Part shown: positions 40,365-53,060 of the stretch, piece after piece | How positions within the stretch are numbered: the stretch's first letter is position 1 | How the letters are laid out: each line of letters starts with the position of its first letter | Source of the DNA: Albula goreensis | Lineage: Eukaryota; Chordata; Actinopteri; Albuliformes; Albulidae | DNA: 64,000 nucleotides | Direction: 5' to 3' | Assembly: GCA_022829145.1 (NCBI GenBank) | Contig: CM040753.1 | Coordinates: 12,097,884 to 12,161,883, forward strand | Translations under genes and position numbers: made by a program | Notes under the pieces: model-generated | Database searches by the model: none | Told to the model about the DNA's origin: nothing | What the model saw: the letters and a program-made list of their open reading frames with translations, nothing else

Positions 40365-40789
40365 TTAAGTAGCAGAAAAAAAGGCAGAAAAATTCTGCAG
40401 GAGTCCCCAGAGACAGTCCAGGCACTTTGTACTATACATATATCAACTGTCACCCATGGGCACTCAAAGTCAGAGCAAACACAATGGAACCGACAGATGG
40501 TCTAAAACAAACCATGCAACTGGTTTGATGCTATTAAAAGATGTTTACATTTGCCTCTACTGTTTCATCCACCACGTTTTTTTATGTCCATTGTCATGCC
40601 ACTGCCCTGTTCTGTGCCACATTGGAAAAAAAGCAAAATATAGACAAACAGGAGACACTTGTCATCCTCAATGGTCTAAAATTTTAGGAAAATGTGGACA
40701 TTCCTAAATGCTTGACAATCCACCAACTTTGTATATGTGGTGCCACCAATAAAGGTTTTATCACAGCCTCCTGAAAAGAGGAAGGGTTG

Positions 40790-41090
40790 GTCCCTCCTTG
40801 AATCAGAGAGTGTCATTTCATCCCGGGCTGTGACGAGGCCTGACACTGCAGATAGATGGACTCCTTGAATGCACTGACCTTTCTCCTCCAGGCTGGAGCC
40901 TCCCATGCAGATGAGACAGAGACAGATGAAGACATTTCTGATGGGGTGCCTTTTTTTACGGCAATGCGCCAAATGAGAGCCGGCAGTCCCCGGCCCATCT
41001 TCTGCTGTGAGAAATGAACCCTGACATGGGGCACTGTCAACTGTGAAAGCCGTGATGGGCCGACAGACCTGAAAAAAGGTAGAAGTTGAT
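40790..41090. promoter_or_regulatory. CNE-like island overlapping a long minus-strand open frame
   Basis: Balanced-composition, non-repetitive block, including ACGGCAATGCGCCAAATGAG and CCGGCAGTCCCCGGCCC. It lies inside the 236-codon minus-strand frame at 40676-41386. That frame's translation is not recognised, has no domain I can name, and has no matching splice or promoter context. I favour conserved non-coding DNA that happens to lack stops. Confidence 0.25.
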
Positions 41091-42955
41091 GGTGATAATC
41101 TCAGCACTGGGAGAGTTTTGCTGCTGTCAACAAGGCAAAGGGTTCCTGGACCATAAACACTCCCTTTGGGGTCCTTGCCAGTCGAGTAATGCATTGTTTC
41201 TGGCAGTAACCTTTGTGCTCTTTCTGATGCTGCCAGACTCGTATCACTGGATTCTTTCCTGTGTTTCTCATTCTGAGGCAACTTTAATCGGTCAGTCAGA
41301 AATGTTTGCTTAGACACTGAATTTGGAGTGATACTGTAACAGATCTCAGACATGGAGGTAGCCTTGGGAGCTGTGACATGACGCAAAACACATTAGACAC
41401 TCACCGCCATTTAGAACTGTAGCATCTGCTTAAAGATAAATAACCCAAACTGACCCTTGTGGCATGCTTATATTCCTTCAGCTGTGCGCTATGTTGTATC
41501 GCTGTTTATTTCAGTCACACGTCACTCTTTTTTTATATGTCATACACCTAGCTTCTTCCCTTCTGACTACGTGACTTGTGTAATTCATGAGTTGTGTTAT
41601 CCAAGCACTATGAACCATATTCCCATAAAAACAAAGCTTTGAGACATTCATGAAGAATTATGTCCATAATTATATAAATTGCTTTATTATTATTTTGGTT
41701 TAATTTTAGACACTTGGCTCATTTTGTGTGTGAATCCCTAAATACCTCAGTAACTCTCATACCTCATACTCTCATACATAGACTTGTTAGTTTGTTAAGC
41801 CACATTTTTGATGCTTGAATATCATACGGGTACACCTAACCACCACTCAAAGTGTGCCCATAATTATTCCTTACATTGTGTGAATTATGGAATTATTTCT
41901 ATGTGAAAAACAACCATTAGCGCCCATGCTGCTAGAGACTGATTTTTATCAAATATGTATCAATATATTGAATGTGTAATAATGATTTTGATGAAATTGC
42001 CTTATATTGTTTTTCTCAGTTTTAGTTGCAGTGTATTTATTTCTCAGATGGAAATGGGCTATAGTCAGAGAGTGGGATTGACTTGTAAGTGTAGTTCTGG
42101 AAGTGGACTGAGTCGTTCAGCTGACTGCATTGCCTCCCTTGCCTGATGTGACATGAACAATGGGTCCATCTGCATTGATACTAATCATAACTCTGTTTGC
42201 CAAACAGCTGGAAGGGACACTGAATCTGGCCCCGAGCTTTAGCATAATAATGGTTTCTAGTCAATCATTGACAATGCTGTATAACTGGGTTGGGTCACCT
42301 CAAAGGAATCTGCATTTTCTCCCTTGAACAAAGTAAATTTTCTGCTTTGAAAGAGCTCCTGGGCAAACTGTCTGTATACAATCATGAGTGTAAATTGACT
42401 GTGAAATATGTAGTTTGCACTCTTTTTAGTCTTTGTTGCATCTGTGGCAGTTTGTTCTTGTCGCACCTAAAAAAAAAAAAAAACTCCTGTAGTTCACCTG
42501 CACCTCAGGCATTTATCTCATGTCAGTATTCCACTGGCTACAGTTTCAGAAACAGTGACAATGCATTAAACAATGACTATTTTCTGAACCAAACACAGGT
42601 TCATCTGGACATGGTAGCTCCTGAACTCTCACGTAGGTGGTCTGGATGCACATTCCAGAGGCTTGCATCTAATTTACAGACAAAGACAGAGTAATTTCAA
42701 TTTGGGACATACCATTTCATATGAGACTGTACTAAGGCCTTGTGTTTGCCTGGATATATTGCCAAAGCAATACTTGCAGCTGAATAAACACAAAATGAAC
42801 GAAACTGCAGCTTCTTGCGACTCACACATGCTTCATGATAAAGTGTACTTTTGTGTTCTCTCCCTTAATTGATAGTGGTATGTCCCAGTGATGTCACAGG
42901 GTATTCCAAATAAGGGGGAAAAGTAATTGTCTGTGTGGTATATGTTTTTGCACAG

Positions 42956-43038
42956 GACAGCTGTCAATCCCCAGCGTTGACGGAAGTCAGGAGGATGAGT
43001 GTCCTAGCCCTGCAGCAGGTGTTTTCCCTCCCAAACAG
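42956..43038 (+). CDS. adgrd2: adgrd2 coding exon: cytoplasmic tail
   Basis: This 83-base exon joins in phase 1 to the 29572-29761 exon, forming an Arg codon. It then reads QLSIPSVDGSQEDECPSPAA and a further GVFPPKQ. The acceptor is tttttgcacag and the donor is CAG|gtaaca, leaving phase 0. The correct phase, the clean borders and the Ser/Pro/acidic composition matching the previous tail exon are the grounds for the call. No known motif is recognised beyond possible phosphorylation sites (SQEDE, SP). Confidence 0.75.
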
Positions 43039-44429
43039 GTAACAGCCCATCTCCCTGAGACACATACTACTACTGCACATCCACCGGCAGGTCTGTCAGG
43101 GCTTAATTTCCCTGCCACTCTCAAGGCTTTGGTTTGTACGGGGGGTATCATGAACACAGAGGTTTAGGGGTTTCTTGTTTGACATCTGACTGGCAAAAAA
43201 AACTCACCCAGCCTTCTCCTACACCCTGTAAAGGTTGAACTGTTCCAAGGTAAATGTAGATGAATGCGAAGGCACACAGAAAGCTGTCAGCACGGACGGT
43301 GTTCAGAGCCCTACCACTGCCTCAGGCACCTCCTGCAGTCAGCACAGGTTCTAATGAAGGGGAATAAATGCAGCTCAGTCTACCTGGGTGCAGAGCTGGA
43401 ATCACTTTGGGTTTACCGTGTAACGCTGACACAAACAAGGGAGGCTGCAAAAAGCTGATTCACAATTACTCCTCAGTGAAACAGGTCTCCTTAGTTGGAA
43501 GGGTTCCATTGTGAGATTTCCAGTGGTGAAGAAAAGGGACAGCATCATTGATTACATGGATGTGAAAAATGCTGATAGTTGTGACATTATGCAGTATCAT
43601 AATGACTCAATTTTACTGCTCACGGGAGGAAAAAATAAACAAACAAAAACAACTATTAGAGATGCCAAACATGACCTTAAAGCCATGAGCCCTCTAGTGG
43701 ATGCAAAATTACGAGCATTAGGATTCATGTCATTCTCTTATTACTCATTTCTGCTTAGTTAAAACATGCTGTGTTCATACAGTTACCATCAACATATGTG
43801 ATTACATTATTGGTCCTGGCTTCACAACCAAGACTTCTTTTTTCAGTTGGGTGGTCCACATGATCTTTATGAAATATATAACTTGGACCACTGGGAAGTT
43901 TAGACGCTGAGCGAAATGTAATACTAAAGTATACATAATTAGATTTACACACAGGCATTATGGACAGTACATGGAAATGAGCAAATTCCCAAAGGTGTGA
44001 GTCAATTTAACCTGTATTATGAGCACAGACTTTTCTCGGTGGTCAGGGTCACTCCGTGGGCGGAGCCTGCCCCACCACCCAGGGGCAGGGGGAGGAGCTG
44101 AGAGCTGATTGAACACAATGTTGTTCTGTTATGAACGGCCAAAGCGCATTTGCTTCCCACGGGGGCAGTGGTGTCAGACACAAATATCCAGAACCCTGAA
44201 GCCAGGATAGCAAACCTGAACATTTTCTGAATTTGTAGAAACCTCCTCACTGACTCCTTTTACTGTACCATCTGGTGGTGTTTCAAGACATTGACATCCA
44301 ATACTGAAATATGTAGACATTGATCGGGGGTTTACTGCATGAGTTCCATACAGATGAATTTTTGTGTTTATTAAATTCTGCATGTCCTTCGATTTTTATC
44401 CTAGCGCACATGATGAATGCAGCATATTT

Positions 44430-44478
44430 ATTACTCATTTTATGTGCAGACGCCCTTATCCAGACCAATATACAATGT
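44430..44478 (+). repeat. fragment of a fish-type interspersed repeat
   Basis: The stretch TTATGTGCAGACGCCCTTAT, followed by a few more bases and tacaatg, closely resembles GCAGACGC-TTATCCA-AGCGACTTACA. From memory, this motif is very common in interspersed repeats of ray-finned fishes. The rest of the element is not recognisable. It supports a ray-finned fish source. Confidence 0.5.
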
Positions 44479-45134
44479 GAGTTTTAGGGATACAAATACT
44501 GTTTGAGCTCACTAGATGTACAGTATTTTAGGTGTAATTAGATTTATTGTATAATTTTGATAATTTAAATCTTGAATATCCTTACACTAGAACGAGTCAG
44601 AATTATGTACTTTAAAAAATGGTGAAAGAAATTTTAAATTGCAGTCCGAGGTTTTTGCTCTCTAATTAATGTTGGTGAAGGCTTCTAAGGCCCTATATAC
44701 CTTCCTTTCTATAAAAAAATCTTCATGAGATGTAGTTTGAAAAGTTTTCTGTAAATCCTGTAACGCTAAATATAATAAAAGAAACTTGTATAATGCATAC
44801 TCATATTCACTGTAGTATATAATTACTGGAATCATATTGACTTATTCTAGCCATTTATAACACATACAAATTGAATTTGTTTTTTTCAGCTACCAATGAT
44901 TTAGCCTAAATTTAACCCAAATGAATATTTGTAATTGTCAATAAAATGTCAGTTGTCCATGTGCATGTTCCACTCTATGCTTGTGGATATATTTATTTTA
45001 TGAAGTATTTTCCCTTTTGTAGCCAGGTACCACACTTTTATGTACAGATAGCTTCATTTCTCAGCTGAGAACGTGACAGGCATCTCAGATGAATGCACAC
45101 ATGATCTTTTGAAACTGCTGTGCAGCAGGACAGG

Positions 45135-45680
45135 CTATTGTATCTTCAGGCTGGTGGTGCTGTCCTGATGGTGCTTCCTGTGATGTGATGGAGATGTACT
45201 CATCAGTGCCCTGGGAGCAGCCAGGCGTTGGTGGGCTGCCAGAACGCGTTCCTGCACCGTGCACCGGAAGAACAGGGAGAGACAGCACAGCACCTCCGCA
45301 GAGGCGTTACACGCGATGTCGGCCCCCTGCGAGGGCACAAACACCCCCCTCCATTCCGCCATAGGGACTTGAGAGGGGCCTGGGCGTCTGGGTCTACCCG
45401 AGCCGTCACTCATGAGCCAGCGTGTCAATCGCGAGGCAAGCCGCCGGCCTTCCTGTTTTGCCTGTGTGCTGTTGCACATCCTGTCCGGGGCTGCCGTCAG
45501 CTGCAGGATCTTCTCCCCTCCCTGGGGGACCGCCCCCCACCAAGGCTCATTAGTCACCAGTGGAGGAGAGCGCAGCCGCGCCGCTAATTCCTGTTTCACC
45601 TCACACCTGCACGACACAGTCACTCTCCCTTGCACCAATTCAAAGGTCGCAGCTTCCGCAATCAGAGCTAATTAACAGCC
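45135..45680. promoter_or_regulatory. strongly G+C-rich island in intron
   Basis: This is the most G+C- and CpG-rich non-coding stretch of the window. A 167-codon minus-strand frame (45135-45638) and a 119-codon plus frame overlap it. Such overlapping frames on both strands are typical of G+C-rich non-coding DNA, and neither translation is recognised. It contains CTCATTAGTCAC at 45546-45557. That 12-mer recurs, inverted, at 62513-62524 in the nr5a1 intron. It may be an enhancer or a small CpG island. Confidence 0.3.
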
Positions 45681-46442
45681 ATTTTAGCACTGAGCTACAT
45701 TGGCTAAAAACCTCAGATGTGAGTGAATGATGAAAGTTTATGATGTTGACATTTTGCCCATGGGTTGTACCTCTGACCCCTGGCTGATGGCCTCACACAA
45801 GCTGTGGGGAATTTCTTGGTTTTTCTTTTATCCTCGGTCACCAACCAGTATCTCCACAACTCACACCACAGAGACCTGACCACGGAGATGGACTCATGCT
45901 CCTGTTAATTTGATACATGAACAAACAGCTTGATCGGTTAGTGTTGCCTTGGGTGCATTCCTTTTAATCAATGAGGTCTCTAGCTGCTCACACAATCTTT
46001 TTAACACAGTGGAGATTTTTTTCTTCCAAATAGAAATTGAAAATACAAAGTACAAATTGAAAGTCAATTTGAAGTCAAATTGAAAACTACCTGTATTCAG
46101 AGTTTGCATGTTGACTTTACGTCAATTCTCATACATCAAATGATTTGTTGTGGGAAAAATAGTATAGCGGCAAAACATGTTGATGGCTTTCATAGGAATT
46201 GGCAGATGGGCAACTTTCGGGCAGCATTTTCTCACAGATAATAAAAATACATTTTAACTGAGTGTCATGGGGGCATTTTATTATAACAACAAAACACTGT
46301 GCACTCCAGGGTCCCAATAAAAAAACGGTTTCCATGAGAAACAATTCGATTCTGCTCACCTCTTTCAGACCACACCAATGTGGCTTATTGTTTTCAAAAT
46401 CTGTTCTCATTGAATGAAAACATGCTGTCTTTTGTTCTGCAG

Positions 46443-46577
46443 ATGAGTCTGGCTGTCAGAGCAGGCCATGAATGTGCCATCACCTCAGTTAATATCCTCA
46501 TTAGACACCAGACTGATGTTATTTCCTGTGGATGTCGCATCACATCCACAGCCATGCCGGACACTCGGCTCAACTAA
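46443..46577 (+). other. possible alternative terminal exon of adgrd2 (or CNE)
   Basis: A good acceptor (gtcttttgttctgcag) precedes a frame that, joined in phase 0 to the 43038 donor, would add 44 residues starting MSLAVRAGHECAITSVN and stop at TAA 46575-46577. There is no good AATAAA close behind, and the composition differs from the other tail exons. The canonical last exon at 57156 also fits, so this would be an alternative end. Conserved non-coding DNA is at least as likely. Confidence 0.2.
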
Positions 46578-49500
46578 TCTATCACCAAGAAAGGAAGAGC
46601 GCAGCAGCACAGTGTTGTTATATCCTACTATTGTCATTTGAGATTTTGGTTACGTTATAGGGCTTTAGTAGGCCAGATTCCGGATCAAAAGCTTCACACT
46701 TCAAATGCAGAGATCACACCTTTGAAGTGAATGAACTATATAGTCAAATGAGATGATTACAGCCTTCCAAGAAACTGAAAACGAAAAGACTAAAAATTTT
46801 ACCCATTGATGACAGAGGAAAGAATGAACGGAGAGGAACTTCGTAAATGTGCTCTTCTGAAGCAGTCATCTGAAGCTTCTAGCTTTGGCTGTGCGGCTAC
46901 TGTAAAAACAGGTTAATATGGGTAGCATTGAGTAAAAGACAATGTTATTTTTTGTATTATGATGTTGCGTCTGTATTGGTTTTAAAGGATCATCAGACAG
47001 CTGCTGTCCGTGACTGGACACTTGAATATGAGGCTTCCCTTTCAGTGATGCTCACTTCAGTGGTTAGCTGTGTGAGAATGTTAGTGACATTTTCCTGCAA
47101 TGGGGGAAGGGAGGGGGGTACGGAGGATGACACCCACATCCACCCCCACTAGAGAGGAAGCTACAATCAGAACACAACAGGAAAGTTAAAAAAGCAACAA
47201 CCTGACATCTCTTTGCACATGAAATCACTTCCTAGAGGCCTGTGCTTTGACCTGTTTGGGGTTTTGGTACGGCCACGGTTGTGTAAGAATATGTAGTGGT
47301 CTCAGCATTTGAATGATTATTCTGTGAGATTTTTGTATGCTGGTGATGGAGAGCCATTAAGCATGTTGTACGGCTTAGTCTCCTTCCAACACTTCAACAA
47401 TAATTGCAAAGCTTGAACAATTACTTTGAAGATTTAAATGAATCCTTCAACTGATTGGATTTGTACATTTTTGTAAACTTGCTTGTATTTTACATTGTAG
47501 CTTGTTTCTCCACTAGATCGATTCTAAATTATGCCAGATTGTCTGAATTTTCATACAATGTGACTGAACATTCTTTGTGGCAGGACTGACTACCATTGAT
47601 TTTAGTACTCAGGACAAAGTTAGTGGCTGGGATTCAGTTGAATGCATTGGGTGTCTGTAAGAGTATATGATATGAAATCAGATCAAACTTTGCTTCACTG
47701 GATTAATGTGGTTTAATCCACAAGGTTTATTTAACACACTGTATCTCTAAAGAGGATTAAGGAAGACATTATGGACAGAAAAAATGTATGTTCACAGAGT
47801 GTTTGACATCAGTGCTATTGGTTATTACAAGTCCTGCCTTTTCATGCTAAGTAGATTTGTTGACTCTTTTTTTAAATGCTAAAAACAGAATTATACTTAT
47901 ATCTCCACAGCACACAATTAGGAAGTTATCACACTATAGATATATGGAAGATGGATTCATCATTATTAAATGCAGCAGAGCCCAGAGTGCCATAAAATGC
48001 CAAAATATTAATTCATCATGTGGAATATTCTATCCTATGACATTTTAATAGTAAATTGAACCATTCTTCATTTAATTAATTTATTTTGAGTATGTTACAT
48101 TTGATTAAAATGGTGGGGATTGTAAAGCTGGGGGCAAGTAAACCTAAAACAGCCTAAACATTTCATCCAAACCAAATATGTACATATAAGACATTCACAG
48201 GTGAGAGCAGAGCTATGTGAGTCAGCCCTGCCCTACAATCACTTTATTTCCAGAGAAAAGGTAGTTGCCTCGATCAGTGCTTTGATAGATTGACAGAGCT
48301 TTGTCCACATATTTGTACCTCTGTTGTCAATTAGTCATTCAACAGAAGAGAGAAAATTGATTCTGTCGGATGTTGAAGGAGTAGGCTTGGAAAGGTTAAA
48401 ATGGAAAAAAAGAATAATCTTGCCCTTTTACATTTGCAACAATCAGTATCTTCACTTGAAATGGAAAAGGCTGCAACACCTTTAAAATGTCTATGAAGCA
48501 ACACTACATTGTTGGTTTTGTGGCTTTGTCAATGTATGTAGAAATCATTCTGGAGCACTTAAAAGTGTTCACTGTTGGAATTTCTTTTAATTGAATTCTC
48601 ACCTTATACAATAAGTCAAGAATTTCCTTTTGACAAATAGATGACAAAGGAAGGTATGGTTTAACCTCTTTGTGTGTTTGGTGCAAGAGGTGAGGGACAA
48701 AAGCTGAATGAGGTCTCAGTGCCTTGTGTATAGCGGCATTTTTCAAATACTTTTACCTTAAACGCAAAATTTAGCAAAGGATAATTCATGACTGAGAATG
48801 AGCATATTCCATCAGAGTTGGAATGGCTCTCTATTTAAACTCAGAACACGGACACTGGGGATCATGTAAAACCCAAACAGACCAGGGGCATTTCAGTCCC
48901 AGCCCCTTCTCCTGAAGAGGTGGACTGGCAATAGGGATTGAATGAGAAAAAGGAGAATGGTCAGTGACTCTTAAGAATGAATAGTCAAATATTCATCCAC
49001 TCCCAAATCAAATTCAGCATGATTTCTAAATAAGAACCATCTTAAAGAAAATTATACTGCACTTCATAATAATGCCTAATCGCCTCATAACTAGGACACA
49101 GAGATCAAGGTCCACTCTGGTTTCAGCTAATGAAATCTATGAAAATGCAGTTCGCTCAAACTGAATTTCACAGGGTCCTGGTGTGTTACCTTTTTTCTTG
49201 TGATAAGCATTCACTTCCTTGCTTCATTTATTTAATGTGATGCCTTCATAATAATTTGAAATGGTATAGCATTGAATATCCACAAAGGCAGCTGAGAGCC
49301 TGAAAAACAGTTAATGCTATGAGTAGTCCACATATATGCTCTGTATGTGAAAAGACTGAACGATTGCTGAAGGACATGTACAAATGTATTTTTGACCATT
49401 TTGGGTGTGGCTGAAGACCCGTAGCCTTTTCCAGAGCCGCACTGCATGTGTGATGCACTGGGTTTGGATGAGCAGTGCAGAAACTACTACATGACGCACA

Positions 49501-50367
49501 CCTGCTGAATATGACCACTAGCTGTGTAGCTGCAATATTACAGGAAAAGCTAGTAAACCAAGTGAGTGAAAAATTGAACCAAAACAATTCCAGAAGAAGG
49601 TTGAAATTGAACCATGTAATAAAGATTTAAAATTTGGATGAAAATAATCAGTGGAACTAAATGAGAACTCAGTATTCTGGGTCAATTGCACATTGCTATA
49701 ACTTATCCTGTGATTAGAATTCCTTATGGGATGTTCTGTGTTTCACTGTATGACATTAGAACCCTGATTCTCACCTAGGGAGAATTATGTCATCCACAAT
49801 GACAAAACTTGTATTTCCTTGGTTTTCTTTTTACGATGTTGTCCTCAACACAGCTGAAAAATATACAGCTTCCTTCCCTTCAGCATCTTCCTGTTTACCT
49901 TTGAATGCAGGTCAGAAATCTGAGATAACATGAATGTTTGGATTGACACCAGTTTGGAAATGACCCTAACATACTAAGCACAATGGGTGTGCTATGGAGT
50001 GTAATTACTAAATAACACAACAAATTGTTGGCAGGGATGAAAAACAACATTTCTTAGGAAAAGTGCACAGCTTTGACATTTCACATGCTGCTGAGGGGAG
50101 TACCCTGCTACAATATTGGCACAACTACATTCCTCCAATTTATTTATTGTCCTAAAAGAGGGTTGTAAATGTTTAATAGCCTGTGATCCCCGAGTACAAT
50201 AATGCTGGATTTTAAGGGGAAAGCACTGAGGAGTTGCTGGTCTCTGGGTGAAGTCATTAGAGTGGCTTGCTGGTTCATAGATTAGAAAGTAGCTCTGTGC
50301 TCTTGGCTCATTGAAGATGCTCCCCTGCTCTTCATGCATTTATTATTTATGAATTCCAAAATTCTAA

Positions 50368-50500
50368 CTGACACATATATCAGCAATGTATTACTGTGTC
50401 TGGTTTACTTTTGCATGTTGTAATGTTAACACACATACTTCAACAACGCACAAATGTAAACCAGACACAGCAATACATTATTAGCTGACATATATGTCAG
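50368..50500. repeat. large foldback (MITE-like inverted repeat)
   Basis: A 54-base arm (50368-50421) and a 58-base arm (50443-50500) are reverse complements with about seven mismatches and one 4-base bulge. They enclose a 21-base loop. The longest exact block is CTGTGTCTGGTTTAC. The termini read CTGACA...TGTCAG. No coding is present. It is probably a small non-autonomous element or foldback. It would form a strong RNA hairpin in the adgrd2 pre-mRNA. Confidence 0.75.
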
Positions 50501-51479
50501 ATTAAATATACCTATGTATGTAGCTTAGTCCAAGCATCATCCAAAACCTAATGTTAGATGGAAGGGAACCTGAGTGAGAACATTTTTATATGTTTTTTTT
50601 TTTTTTTTTTTTCCAATGCCCTCATGTGAAATTATCACTGTCCCTTTATCCTCAGTTACTGGTTGTACCACTCTCAGAATGAATCAGAAATGAATCTGAA
50701 CTGGTTCAGCTCAGTTATATTTTTGGGTTTATGAGCATCACATCTGCACATTTCAGTCATTGCCACAACATCTGAATGGTGCTTAATTTTGTCATTTCTT
50801 ATTATTCAGCCGTTGTCTTTTTTGTGTTTGCCACAAGTCTTGCTTTGCAACATTGACTTGTGGCATGACCTAGCTGGGCTTCAGCTTGAACTCAAAGACT
50901 AACAATCTCCTGTAGAATTCTCTGACACAGAGCAGAAAGCATCCCCAAATCAGGACACTACCACCACCAATCTTGACTGTTGGTATGAGGGTCTTAATGT
51001 GAAATTTTGTGTCTTGTTTCTGAATGCAGGCAAATTTTCTGAAAATTCTCTGTTGTTAATGCTATTTTTGCCCAGTGCCTTCGGAATGATGGGGGCGGAT
51101 AGGGGAATATCAAATTCCTCAGATCATGTCTTCGAGTCATGATAAAATTTTCCATTAGACATAGTAGTACTGATTAAAATGGTATACAGCATATGTGGAT
51201 AACTTAGAGTGTAGAACATAAAAAGACGTGGTACATACATACAGTCTCGCAATAGCAGCATCGGAAGTGCTGCCATCTGTTTTTCAAAAGGTGCAAAGCC
51301 GTACATGAGAGAACCACTCCTACAGCATCCTCCAAAGGCACGGCTCAGCTATTCTTCCTCTTCAATCAGTTACTAGGTTTTAGGATTTCACAATATTTAT
51401 ACTGAGAAATGACTTGAGAAAGGTTGGTGTGTGTGTGTTCGGGGGGGCTGCTAATGTTAGTGAAGGATCCCTCCAGTGA

Positions 51480-51910
51480 AAACAGAAGTGAGGGATATGC
51501 ATGATGACAGAGCAGTGGCTGCAGTAAAAAGGGCTGTGTGGCCCCCTGGGGCCCGATGTCAGCCCAGAGTGGGACTTCCTCACAGCGCTGCCTCTGCCCT
51601 TTCTGGGGCTCGAGTTTCAGCCTCAGTGGGACACTGGCTGCTCTCACAGCACCCCTGATTGCCCTTAATATTGATCTGGTACACCTGCTGCACCCCTGTG
51701 AACCCGCCCTGCATGACCAGTATTATCACAGTGTTATAGCAGCGTTGGCGGTGTGTCGCTGGCAGACAGTGTATGCGTTCCAGGCCCTGTGTATGTATAC
51801 GGGAACCCCATGCCAATTGCTGCGTTCACACGGAAACCAGCGGCAAGTCCTCTTCAAAGAACCCATTCCAGCCTTTTGGAAATTCCAGTTCTGTGAGTCA
51901 CCGTCGTAAC
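51480..51910. promoter_or_regulatory. CNE-like G+C-richer island
   Basis: A non-repetitive, balanced block that includes GATTGCCCTTAATATTGATC and several CpGs. Overlapping open frames on both strands (123 and 93 codons) are not recognised as proteins. A regulatory role is inferred from composition only. Confidence 0.2.
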
Positions 51911-52629
51911 AGTGCCAGGCACGTTAGAATTTTTTTACGCTGAAGACTATTGCAAGGGCAATGCAGAAAAAGTTTTCCTGTTATTTATGTCCTCTGTCTG
52001 AAAGAAAGTGCTTATTTTTTACACTAGGTAGCTACCTTCTTAAAGTCTGAGACTATACATTTTGTAGGTTTCATTTGTGGGCTCCCTGTTCATTGATCAG
52101 GACTATTTACTTTAAGCTTGATGTTAGTCACACTTTTTTTGGGTATTTTTGTAGACCTTTCTAAGGTTGTCCACCTTTAGTGACAGCATTTTAATTTACA
52201 CTTGTCTCACTAAATTCCCATTCAGTGAATTGTTCAACGTTTGTCTAGTTTCAGTGAGATGTAATGAAACTTTGGAAAATTTTGGTTTAGCTATATTTTA
52301 TTAGTCCAGCTTTGTAGTAGTATTAAGTTTGGGAAATTATATTGGTTGCATTTTTAATTGTAGTTATGGGTAATTAATTGTGCCAGAGGAAGTATGTATA
52401 AGACTCATCACAGAATACCATGGCATATTACTGCACCCAATGAAATTAGGCCCTTGTACCTGCATGCTTTTACTAATCACATAGCCAAAAAAGCTGTGTC
52501 CACCCATTCTCCTGTATCCTTAATGTGATAGTTTGTAAGTATTCATGGAATTCATTCATCCCCCTTTTTTCCATACAGATTTTGAAGCTAAAAGACAAGA
52601 TGTCTTAGTAACAAACTAAGTGAAATGAA

Positions 52630-53060
52630 TTAGAATGCAGATCTCTGTCCAAACAGGAGTGAGCGGCACGCAAACACGCTCAGCCCTCTCTTCACATTGG
52701 CCGCGTCTACGTCCCCATACTCGCTCTGCAGCGGTGGCTTGGGATGGCTAGGCCTCTCTTCCGAGAGGCTGCTACAGGTCAATGACAGCTTGACAGCCTG
52801 GCATTCTGGGTGACAAGAAGCAGCTCTCCACGACCTAACAGATGCAAACTAGTATTCCCCTGGCTGCTTCCCCATTCCCTTTGATGGCAACATGCTTGCT
52901 TATGATGTGTTCTCGCTGTAAGCATGTCATTTTCATTTAAGAGGGAGGCAGCGTCTGATATCAAGTGGCTCCTGTCGAGACCCAGTCTTGGCTCCAGAGT
53001 ACATAGGAACTGCTGGTCTCCCAGGAGCCGGCAGCAGACAAAATAAATGATGTTTCCCAT
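52630..53060. promoter_or_regulatory. CNE-like island with TGACAG-type sites
   Basis: Balanced, non-repetitive sequence containing AATGACAGCTTGACAGCCTG (two TGACAG Meis/TGIF-type cores near 52782 and 52791) and AATAAATGATG. It ends near a poly(T) run. No exon borders are seen. The enhancer call is inference. Confidence 0.25.

Larger units (their letters stand above)
29762..42955 (+). other. adgrd2: adgrd2 intron, about 13 kb, with CNE-like islands
   Basis: The donor is gtgagt and the acceptor is tatgtttttgcacag. From 33.9 to 41.3 kb it alternates A+T-rich DNA with islands of balanced, non-repetitive sequence that look like conserved non-coding elements. It also has a G-quadruplex motif beside poly(T) (37017-37056) and a long CA repeat (40299-40362). 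The longest open frame of the window (40676-41386, minus, 236 codons) overlaps one island. No exon with good borders was seen. Confidence 0.7.

Noticed and set aside
45135-45638. 167-codon minus-strand open frame
   Set aside because: It lies in a G+C-rich block where both strands stay open. The translation is Arg/Ser/Pro-rich and matches no known protein.
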